The notes beneath the pieces were generated by a model. It did not search any database. It saw only the letters and a program-made list of their open reading frames with translations, and had not been told where the DNA came from. The translations under genes and the position numbers were made by a program. Positions 1 to 5,545 of a DNA stretch of 7,546 nt are shown piece after piece (the stretch's first letter is position 1; every line of letters starts with the position of its first letter). This stretch comes from Campylobacterales bacterium (GTDB lineage Bacteria > Campylobacterota > Campylobacteria > Campylobacterales > QNZT01): assembly GCA_015489185.1 (NCBI GenBank), contig WGAE01000114.1:1-7546 (forward strand). Direction: 5' to 3'.

Positions 1-75
1 GGCGACATAGCCAAGTGGCTAAGGCACGGGCCTGCAAAGCCCTGATCCCCGGTTCGAATCCGGGTGTCGCCTCCA
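1..75 (+). tRNA. trnC: tRNA-Cys (anticodon GCA)
   Basis: The sequence folds as a full cloverleaf. The acceptor stem pairs GGCGACA (1-7) with TGTCGCC (65-71), followed by discriminator T72 and an encoded CCA at 73-75. The T arm contains the GGTTCGAATCC core. The anticodon GCA is at 34-36 in a 7-nt loop, which reads UGC/UGU codons, and the U discriminator is the known cysteine identity base. The gene begins at the first base of the window, so its promoter lies outside. It is only 13 nt from the next tRNA gene and is probably cut from the same precursor. Confidence 0.97.
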
Positions 76-88
76 AATATTTTTTTAC

Positions 89-176
89 CGGGAGATGGCA
101 GAGCGGTTGAATGCACCGGTCTTGAAAACCGGCGAGGGTAACACCTCCGTGAGTTCGAATCTCACTCTCCCGGCCA
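89..176 (+). tRNA. trnS: tRNA-Ser (anticodon UGA)
   Basis: The acceptor stem pairs CGGGAGA (89-95) with TCTCCCG (166-172), followed by discriminator G173 and an encoded CCA at 174-176. The anticodon stem CCGGT/ACCGG encloses a 7-nt loop with TGA at 123-125, which reads UCN codons, chiefly UCA. A long variable arm (about 132-149, GAGG/CCTC paired) marks it as a class II tRNA, as expected for serine. The T arm pairs GTGAG with CTCAC around TTCGAAT. The extra G in front of CCA is the usual serine discriminator. It is probably co-transcribed with the tRNA-Cys gene upstream. Confidence 0.97.
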
Positions 177-203
177 CTTTTGCAAAATATTTCATCAACG
201 GGC

Positions 204-225
204 TACGGATACCACGTATTTTTTC
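204..225 (+). terminator. weak candidate terminator after the tRNA pair
   Basis: A short stem TACG (204-207) / CGTA (215-218) is followed immediately by six T residues (219-224). A stem of only 4 bp is marginal for intrinsic termination, so this is a tentative end for the tRNA transcript. No better hairpin is visible between the tRNA-Ser gene and the porin promoter. Confidence 0.25.
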
Positions 226-331
226 TTTGCTTTATTCGAAATATTAACAATGTATCTCCTCATACGAAAATGAAAACAATATTTTTCTCTCATCTTTATT
301 ATATTTAACTAATTGGAGTGAAAAACTAGAA

Positions 332-360
332 TAATAATTTATAAAAAATATAAATTATTA
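332..360. repeat. perfect 12-bp A/T-only inverted repeat upstream of the porin gene
   Basis: The arms TAATAATTTATA (332-343) and TATAAATTATTA (349-360) are exact reverse complements separated by AAAAA. The repeat lies about 100 bp upstream of the predicted porin transcription start, so it could bind a regulator or extrude as a hairpin. In DNA this AT-rich, part of the symmetry may be chance. Confidence 0.6.
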
Positions 361-445
361 AAAATTTGTTATTTTATTTACACTTTATTTACTAAAATTT
401 TCTAAATGTACAAAAAATTAAGCTTTTTTATAAGGTAAGATCAAG

Positions 446-451
446 TATAAT
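446..451 (+). promoter_or_regulatory. probable -10 box of the porin promoter
   Basis: A perfect TATAAT lies 33 nt before the porin start codon, giving a predicted leader of roughly 27 nt. There is no recognisable TTGACA at the usual distance; a T-rich run (424-429) sits there instead. Loss of a conserved -35 in favour of T-rich periodic sequence is typical of sigma-70 promoters in Campylobacterota. The ribosome binding site AGGAG follows at 473-477. Confidence 0.65.
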
Positions 452-484
452 TCAATTGCATTCTAAAACAAGAGGAGAATACGA

Positions 485-1732
485 ATGAAGAAAATTACTT
501 TAAGTTTAGCAGCAATCGCACTGATTGCAACGGCAGCTCAGGCAGACATCAAGTCTAAAAGCTTTGGTGGAAGCGCAAAATTGTTCTATGGCACAACTGA
601 TGCCGGAACAAATGATCTGTTTGACAAAGGCGGTGCATACGGTAATGCCGCAATTGAACTGCATGGTGCTGCTGCAGTTGGTGCATGCGATACTTGTGTT
701 ACATTGAACTATGGTGTGACAGGTGTCACTTCAATGGGCCTCGAAGATACATTAGTATCTAATACATGGGTTGGTCAAACACTTTCAAGCCATACAACCG
801 CTAAAAACTTTGTTGGTGGTAAAGATCTGAATGACGGTATCTGGATTGATACATTAAATCTTGCATTCCATCCTTTGAACGGTATTTCCAATACTGTAAT
901 GGTTCTTGGTCGCCAGGCACTTGATACTCCAATGGTATTTACTGAGACTTGGAACATTGCGAAAAATACGTTTGATGCAGCTGTTGCGGTTAACAATGAT
1001 ATCGTAGATACGACATTGGTTGCTGCTTGGGTTGGAAGAAGCAACGGTCGTGATGTTGTTGACAGATTGAACAACACAAATAACTTCGTTGTTGGTGATC
1101 TTGTACATACTGATAGTATCAGCGACGATGCATTCAACAGATTTTTGACTAACGAAGGTGCATATGCGTTCGGTGCTGTTACAAAAGCAATTCCTGGTGT
1201 CGCGGCACAAGCATGGTACTATATTGCTCCAAAAGTAGCGAAAGTTGCCTGGTTGCAAGCTGACGGTTCTTACCAAGGTTTCGGACTGGGTGCACAATAT
1301 GTCTACACTGATCCAAACGGTGGTAGCACAGGTGGCGGTTATGCCGTTAAAATCGGTTATAACTACGAAGGTCTCGGTCTGAGCGCTGCATATTCCGATA
1401 TGGATAAAGATCTCTTGACTGCAAACAACCTTGACGGTTCTCAATCAAAACTTTATACAGAAGCATGGTGGAATTACGGCAGAGTCGGTGCTGCAGATAC
1501 TACAGCATATAACATTACCGCAACTTACGATGTTAAAGATCTTGCAAGCTTCGGTCTCTACTATACAGATGCCGATAAAGCAGGCGGTAACGCTGGTGAT
1601 TTGACAGAAGTTGCTGTTACTGCAGGTAAAGATTTGGGTAACCTGAACCTGACACTTGCGTACATCAATGCGAAACTTGATGGTGGTTCTTCTAACAACG
1701 ACATCCAAGTTTACGCTACATACAAATTCTAA
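485..1732 (+). CDS. OprD-like (Opr family) outer membrane porin
   Basis: This 415-residue protein is probably a major outer membrane channel for small solutes. Residues 1-20 form a classical Sec signal peptide (MKK, hydrophobic core, cleavage after AQA). The mature part is rich in Gly, Ala, Asn, Asp and aromatics in alternating strands and ends in YATYKF; a C-terminal Phe is the usual barrel-assembly signal of outer membrane beta-barrels. The stretch beginning LGRQALDTP, near residue 142, resembles OprD-type porins. AGGAG lies 7 nt before ATG, and a strong terminator follows, so the gene is probably transcribed alone and at high level. A CDTC pair (Cys68, Cys71) is unusual for a porin. The family assignment is by character rather than alignment, and the transported substrate cannot be told. 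Confidence 0.85.
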   Translation: MKKITLSLAAIALIATAAQADIKSKSFGGSAKLFYGTTDAGTNDLFDKGGAYGNAAIELHGAAAVGACDTCVTLNYGVTGVTSMGLEDTLVSNTWVGQTLSSHTTAKNFVGGKDLNDGIWIDTLNLAFHPLNGISNTVMVLGRQALDTPMVFTETWNIAKNTFDAAVAVNNDIVDTTLVAAWVGRSNGRDVVDRLNNTNNFVVGDLVHTDSISDDAFNRFLTNEGAYAFGAVTKAIPGVAAQAWYYIAPKVAKVAWLQADGSYQGFGLGAQYVYTDPNGGSTGGGYAVKIGYNYEGLGLSAAYSDMDKDLLTANNLDGSQSKLYTEAWWNYGRVGAADTTAYNITATYDVKDLASFGLYYTDADKAGGNAGDLTEVAVTAGKDLGNLNLTLAYINAKLDGGSSNNDIQVYATYKF

Positions 1733-1753
1733 TCCCGCATTTGTGTGAAACAC

Positions 1754-1797
1754 TTCAGGTGGGTCGCTTAGGCGACTCATCCTGAATGCATTTTTTT
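1754..1797 (+). terminator. rho-independent terminator of the porin gene
   Basis: Arm TTCAGG-TGGGTCGC (1754-1767) pairs with GCGACTCA-T-CCTGAA (1772-1786) around a TTAG loop. This gives 14 base pairs with one G-U and one bulged T. Seven T residues follow at 1791-1797. It lies 21 nt after the porin stop codon in the convergent gap with the SLC13 gene. In the opposite direction the stem is not followed by a T run, so it probably serves the minus-strand transcript less well. Confidence 0.9.
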
Positions 1798-1820
1798 CTC
1801 CCCCCTTTTTTTTCTGCCTT

Positions 1821-3143
1821 TTACCAGAGCAAATATCCGACGACAGCAACGACAAAAATGCCGATAAAGTTTGCGATAACACCTACTTTTGCCATCTCTT
1901 TTACTTTGATGACACGAGAACTCATGACAATCGCATTGGGCGGTGTGGCGATCGGCAACATAAAAGCATAACTGGCGGCGATTGTCGCAACCATCATCAA
2001 GACGATCCCGTTATGTCCCATGTTTTGGGCAAATTCGTAAAAGACAGGTAATGCGATCGATGTGAGTGCCGTATTGGAGGTAACTTCTGTTGAAAAGCTG
2101 ACAAAAAGTGCAACCAAAAGTAACATCCAAAAAAACGGCATATGTGAAATAAAAGCGATTTTATGAGCAATTTCAGCGGCTAGCCCGGTTTTGGTAAATG
2201 CCGCGGCGATGCTAAAACCCGCACCGAACAGAAAAATGATCTCATATGGCAGATCACGTGTATCTTCCCAGGTTAAAAAACCGATTTTTGGAAAGAACAT
2301 CAACAATCCAAACCCCAAAAGGATCAGTTTTTCATTTAATCCGAGCCCCGGATACCACGGTTTAACAGGGGTGTTGATCAGTAGCAAAACTGCAAGTGCA
2401 ACAAGAATATAAACCAGACGTTTTTGTGTTGCATCCAAAAGGGGGATAGAACGGTCTATTTCATGAACACTCTCGTTTTTGACACTTCTGGATAAAATCC
2501 AGGGAACAGCCAAAAGCATTGTTGCAGCGACTGGTGCGACAAGAAGTATCCACTTACCGAAAGAGGGGCCATTGATCCCGTGCTCTTCCAGAAAGCCGAG
2601 CAAGAGCATATTGGGAGGCGTGCCGATCGGTGTAATGATTCCGCCAATACTTGCACCGTAGGCGATTGCAAGGAGAAAACGTACTTTGAGTTTTGTATTT
2701 TCCGTCAGATATAAACCGATAGGAAGCAACATCAAGGTGATGGTGGTATTGGAAAGTACTGCACTTAACAGTGCTGCTGTAATTGCCAGTGCATAGATAA
2801 TACCTGTTGCGGTGTTAGGGAAAAAAGAGAGTAGTTTGGCGCTGAAATATTTATGCAGACCGATCTTCTCTACCGCAATTGCCATCATAAAACCGCCGAT
2901 AAAGAGAAAAATGATTGTTTTAGAGTAATTTGGAGCCACCGCCTTGACATCAAGTATTCCCAGTGCAGGAAAGAGGATGATAGGAAGTAGCGAGACGACA
3001 CCAAGTGGCAGTGCACCGTTGGTCCAGAGGGTGACCAGCATTGCAACAATGGCGATCAGCAAAGCGTGTTGTGGTGTGAAAAAAGCGAATGCAAGCAGAA
3101 AAAATAATAGCCCGATCGACAAAGCGATACCGATACCTTTCAT
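1821..3143 (-). CDS. SLC13/DASS-family divalent anion:sodium symporter
   Basis: This 440-residue, very hydrophobic inner membrane protein of the divalent anion:Na+ symporter family probably imports a dicarboxylate, sulfate or similar anion. The family's duplicated fold shows in two SNT sodium-site motifs (Ser131-Thr133 and Ser356-Thr358) and two TPPN loops (residues 175-178 and 400-403). The second loop lies in a segment (about 390-406: A-S-x2-F-x2-P-I-A-x3-N-x-I-V) that matches the PROSITE Na+:sulfate symporter signature. An in-frame extension to 3272 exists, but the start at 3143 is chosen because AAAGGAGG lies 5 nt before it and the extra 43 residues overlap the permease gene and look non-membrane. 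The permease stop codon is 1 nt upstream. Motifs alone do not settle the substrate. The length is at the short end for the family. Confidence 0.9.
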   Translation of the reverse strand: MKGIGIALSIGLLFFLLAFAFFTPQHALLIAIVAMLVTLWTNGALPLGVVSLLPIILFPALGILDVKAVAPNYSKTIIFLFIGGFMMAIAVEKIGLHKYFSAKLLSFFPNTATGIIYALAITAALLSAVLSNTTITLMLLPIGLYLTENTKLKVRFLLAIAYGASIGGIITPIGTPPNMLLLGFLEEHGINGPSFGKWILLVAPVAATMLLAVPWILSRSVKNESVHEIDRSIPLLDATQKRLVYILVALAVLLLINTPVKPWYPGLGLNEKLILLGFGLLMFFPKIGFLTWEDTRDLPYEIIFLFGAGFSIAAAFTKTGLAAEIAHKIAFISHMPFFWMLLLVALFVSFSTEVTSNTALTSIALPVFYEFAQNMGHNGIVLMMVATIAASYAFMLPIATPPNAIVMSSRVIKVKEMAKVGVIANFIGIFVVAVVGYLLW

Positions 3144-3144
3144 A

Positions 3145-3930
3145 CTAACCTCCTTTGCGAAAAGGTAATGCAATAAAAAAGAAGAGTGCCGCGACAAGTA
3201 TGATGGTTGCCGTGGCGGATGTGTCGAAACGGTAAGAGATAAAAAGACCCGCCAGTGCAAAGAGAAACCCAAGTACTCCCGAAACGACCATCATTAAAAT
3301 AAAGTTTGCTGTAAATTTTTCCGCAATGAACGGTGGAATGCTAAAAAGGGCGATAACCAGTATGAGTCCGACACTTCGGATGCTCATCACAATTGTCAAG
3401 GCGGTCAGCACCAAAAGCCAGGCGTAGATCGCTTTAACGTTCAATCCGTTGAGCAATGCGAAGTTCATATCATACGAGATTGCCAGAAAGCGAGGATATC
3501 CGAAAATGAGCGAGATGATCAATATAAGATCAATCAATCCCATAAAGTATAAATCCTCTTTTGGAACCATCAGGATATCACCGAAAAGAAAACTCATCAT
3601 GTCAGGATGGTAACCGGGGGTCAAGTCGACGAAGATGATTCCGATACTCATCCCGACCGCCCAGATGACACCGATGAGCGTATCGCTTCGATAACGATCA
3701 TGATAAGTAATATATCCCAGCAAAAGTGCAAGTGCGACGGCAAAAAGCGTAGTGCTGAGTAACAGTGAGATACCGAAATAAAGCGCGATACCGATACCTC
3801 CGTAGCTTCCGTGTGCAATCGCCGCGGCAATAAACTGGGAACGGTTGATCAACATAAAAGAGCCGATAATCCCGATGGCTACAGAAAGAAGCAGAGCCGC
3901 CAAAACAGGGGTTTGCATCAGTTCGAACAT
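3145..3930 (-). CDS. znuB: zinc/manganese-type ABC transporter permease (ABC-3 family)
   Basis: This 261-residue inner membrane protein is the channel-forming subunit of a metal ABC importer and would work as a homodimer with the ATPase encoded just upstream. It is strongly hydrophobic, with about eight membrane segments and the usual family length. Typical ABC-3 stretches are visible: AIAHGSYGGIGIAL (about 37-50), GVIWAVGMSIGIIF (87-100), MSFLFGDIL (112-120) and SVGLILVIALFSIPP (186-200). The start at 3930 has an AAGGGG-like site 6 nt upstream and gives a 13-nt overlap with the ATPase gene. The alternative Met5 start would form a TGATG overlap but has no ribosome binding site. Zinc rather than manganese is suggested by the His-rich binding protein, but this is an inference. 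Confidence 0.9.
   Translation of the reverse strand: MFELMQTPVLAALLLSVAIGIIGSFMLINRSQFIAAAIAHGSYGGIGIALYFGISLLLSTTLFAVALALLLGYITYHDRYRSDTLIGVIWAVGMSIGIIFVDLTPGYHPDMMSFLFGDILMVPKEDLYFMGLIDLILIISLIFGYPRFLAISYDMNFALLNGLNVKAIYAWLLVLTALTIVMSIRSVGLILVIALFSIPPFIAEKFTANFILMMVVSGVLGFLFALAGLFISYRFDTSATATIILVAALFFFIALPFRKGG
3148..3156 (-). promoter_or_regulatory. ribosome binding site of the SLC13 gene inside the permease gene
   Basis: On the minus strand the site reads AAAGGAGGT and encodes the last three residues (Lys-Gly-Gly) of the upstream permease. Its stop TAG follows, then one T and the ATG of the SLC13 gene. It is a near-perfect anti-16S match at ideal spacing. It decides the SLC13 start and implies efficient re-initiation by ribosomes finishing the permease. 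Confidence 0.9.
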
Positions 3931-4652
3931 CTATGCCCCTTGATATATTCAAGCAGTTCAAGTTCACAGAAATGTTCCGTGTTTCTGTCGATAGAGGTAT
4001 CAATGTCTTCATGAAGATAAAGGGTTTTGTTGATATGTGCGACCCTGTTAACACCCTCAAAAAGTACCTGAATATCATGACTGACAATAATTTTTGTCTG
4101 ATCGAGTTCTTTTAGAAGTGCATAGATCTCTTTTTGCCCCTCCGGATCGATCGAAGCGGTCGGCTCGTCGAGAATCAAAATTTTAGGTTCTTTCGCCAGT
4201 GCGCGTGCAAGCAGCACCCGCTGACGCTGGCCTCCTGAAAGCTCTTTGATTTTTCGGTTTTGAAGGTGTGTGATTTTCATCTTTTCAAGCTGTTTTGCCG
4301 CAATTGCCTTATCTTCTTTGGAGTAGAAAAGCTTGCCGGGGCGCAGCCTTCCCTGAAGCACGATATCAAAAACTGTCAGCGGCATATCCATATTGAAGTT
4401 AATGTACTGCGGCAGATATCCGATCTCGGTTCTTGCTTCAAGAACCGGTTTCCCAAAGATGCGAATGGTTCCTTTTTGCGGTTGAAGCAGTCCAAGCAAA
4501 AGTTTTGTAAAGGTGGTCTTCCCCCCGCCGTTTGGACCGATAACGGCGATATAGTCTCCTTCGAAAACTTCCAGATTGATATCTTTTAACACTTCATGAG
4601 AACCGTAAGAGAACGAAACATCTCTAACGCTGATGACGACTTGCTTTTTCAA
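3918..4652 (-). CDS. znuC: zinc/manganese-type ABC transporter ATP-binding protein
   Basis: This 244-residue cytoplasmic ATPase powers the metal importer. All nucleotide-binding elements are intact: Walker A GPNGGGKTT (39-47), Q-loop Gln82, signature LSGGQ (138-142), Walker B ILILDEP (158-164) with catalytic Glu163, and switch His192. The sequence fits the metal-importer ABC class. The start codon is TTG, and a TAG stop four codons upstream rules out any other near start; GCGGAT just upstream is at best a weak ribosome binding site. The gene overlaps the end of the binding-protein gene by 29 nt and the permease by 13 nt, so translation is probably coupled. The C-terminal tail (about 212-244) carries several acidic, His and Cys residues beyond the core fold; its role is unknown. 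Confidence 0.93.
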   Translation of the reverse strand: MKKQVVISVRDVSFSYGSHEVLKDINLEVFEGDYIAVIGPNGGGKTTFTKLLLGLLQPQKGTIRIFGKPVLEARTEIGYLPQYINFNMDMPLTVFDIVLQGRLRPGKLFYSKEDKAIAAKQLEKMKITHLQNRKIKELSGGQRQRVLLARALAKEPKILILDEPTASIDPEGQKEIYALLKELDQTKIIVSHDIQVLFEGVNRVAHINKTLYLHEDIDTSIDRNTEHFCELELLEYIKGHRCSN

Positions 4653-5493
4653 GGCTATCCGCTATTTTCAAAAGATTTGTCTCCCAGGCTTCGGAGAGAG
4701 GGTCGATATCCACAACCTGCCCACCGATCTGCTTTGCGATGTAGCGGGCGCTTTTTCGTGAAAACTGCGGTTCGGTAAAAACGGTCTTGATATGGTGTCT
4801 TTTTGCAAAATCGATGACCTGTTTGAGATAGCGCAGGCTCGGTTTCTTCCCTTCATGTTCGATCGCAACCTGCCTGAGACCGAATTCATCGGCAAAATAG
4901 CCGAATGAAGGGTGAAATACGATAAAGGTTTTTTGAGGAAGATTTTCGAGTTGTTGTCTGATGCGTCTCTGCAGTGTTTCGCTCTTTTGTAAAAGTGTGT
5001 GATAGTTCTTTTTGAAAAGCGGCGAATGGTCTGGATCTGCTTTACTTAGCGCTACCAGTGTATTTTTTGCGAGTGTTTTGGCAAGTGTGGGACTAAGCCA
5101 TACATGAGGGTCGAGGCTTCCGTGGTGATGATTATGTTCATGTCTTTGCGTTTTTTCATTGATTGCATGTTGCATTGGTCGCTTGTGGATTCCTGCTGCC
5201 ATATCGACGATCGTCATAGAAGGGTTGATACTTTTGAAGCGTTGTAACCAGTTCTTTTCAAAAGGAACACCGATCGTGAAATAGAGTGAAGCGTTTTTGA
5301 TTGCCCGCATTTGAGCAGGGCGCGGAGTATATGTGGCAGGAGAAGTGCCAGGTGGAACGAGTATCGTCACATTTGCCTGATTTCCTGCGATCTTTTTGAC
5401 AAAATAAGCTTGTGGAGGGATTGAGACGCAGACGTTTGTTTTTGCAAGGAGCGAGACGGTCAGAGCGATTAGCGCTAAAATAGTTTTGATCAT
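4624..5493 (-). CDS. znuA: ZnuA-like periplasmic metal-binding protein of an ABC importer
   Basis: This 289-residue cluster A-I solute-binding protein probably captures zinc in the periplasm and delivers it to the permease. Residues 1-17 are a Sec signal peptide with no lipobox. The family's metal site is partly visible: His130 in DPHVWLSP, His194 in FHPSFGYF and Asp264 in DIDPL. The first ligand, normally His in a SPH motif, is Ala53 (PPGTSPATY). I recall SPATY-type relatives, so this may mark a subfamily. A His-rich loop HEHNHHH (118-124) precedes DPHVW, as in zinc-specific members. The start is firm because an in-frame TAA lies four codons upstream. There is no ribosome binding site; the ATG sits in the spacer of a perfect 12-bp inverted repeat. 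Manganese or another metal is possible. Confidence 0.88.
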   Translation of the reverse strand: MIKTILALIALTVSLLAKTNVCVSIPPQAYFVKKIAGNQANVTILVPPGTSPATYTPRPAQMRAIKNASLYFTIGVPFEKNWLQRFKSINPSMTIVDMAAGIHKRPMQHAINEKTQRHEHNHHHGSLDPHVWLSPTLAKTLAKNTLVALSKADPDHSPLFKKNYHTLLQKSETLQRRIRQQLENLPQKTFIVFHPSFGYFADEFGLRQVAIEHEGKKPSLRYLKQVIDFAKRHHIKTVFTEPQFSRKSARYIAKQIGGQVVDIDPLSEAWETNLLKIADSLEKASRHQR

Positions 5494-5506
5494 GAAACTA
5501 TTTTAG
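5475..5506. promoter_or_regulatory. perfect 12-bp inverted repeat centred on the znuA-like start codon
   Basis: The arms CTAAAATAGTTT (5475-5486) and AAACTATTTTAG (5495-5506) are exact reverse complements with an 8-nt spacer. The start codon (5493-5491, minus strand) lies in the spacer. In DNA this could be an operator, for example for a metal-responsive repressor. In mRNA it would form a 12-bp stem with the AUG in the loop. The sequence does not match the Fur or Zur boxes I know, so no regulator is named. Confidence 0.75.
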
Positions 5507-5521
5507 TCTAATCTACGTTAA

Positions 5522-5545
5522 GATCCGCTTCAGTTTTAGCGGATC
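5522..5545 (-). terminator. hairpin over the stop codon of the beta-helix lipoprotein gene
   Basis: GATCCGCT (5522-5529) and AGCGGATC (5538-5545) form a perfect 8-bp stem with an 8-nt loop. The stop codon TAA (5538-5536) lies at the stem-loop junction. On the minus strand only TTAACG follows rather than a U run, so it is a poor intrinsic terminator. It might stabilise the upstream mRNA 3' end or act as a partial terminator or attenuator before the metal-uptake genes. Confidence 0.5.

Larger units (their letters stand above)
177..484. other. AT-rich non-coding stretch between the tRNAs and the porin gene
   Basis: This 308-bp stretch has no open reading frame with a credible ribosome binding site. 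It holds, in order, a weak stem-loop with a T run (204-225), a perfect A/T-only inverted repeat (332-360), several A and T tracts that could bend DNA or act as an UP element, the probable porin -10 box (446-451) and the porin ribosome binding site (473-477). Base composition is much more AT-rich than the flanking genes, as is usual upstream of strongly expressed Campylobacterota genes. I see no attachment-site duplication of the tRNA 3' ends. Confidence 0.8.

Noticed and set aside
1..484. Possible integration site next to the tRNA genes
   Set aside because: No duplicated tRNA 3' end, integrase or phage-like gene is present in the window.
854..1444. Open frame of 196 codons on the minus strand inside the porin gene
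   Set aside because: It is antisense to a clearly real gene, its product is Cys/Ile/Thr-rich without family character, and no ribosome binding site supports it.
3144..3272. N-terminal extension of the SLC13 protein by 43 residues
   Set aside because: It overlaps the permease gene in another frame, lacks a transporter-like sequence, and the start at 3143 has a near-perfect ribosome binding site.
3124..3800. Repeated 15-nt string (GCGATACCGATACCT) near 3124 and 3786
   Set aside because: Both copies encode Gly-Ile-Gly-Ile-Ala in two different membrane proteins; codon preference explains the match better than a functional repeat.
3916..3930. Alternative permease start at Met5 forming a TGATG overlap
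   Set aside because: The Met1 start has an AAGGGG-like site at good spacing, while Met5 has none; Met5 stays possible but less likely.
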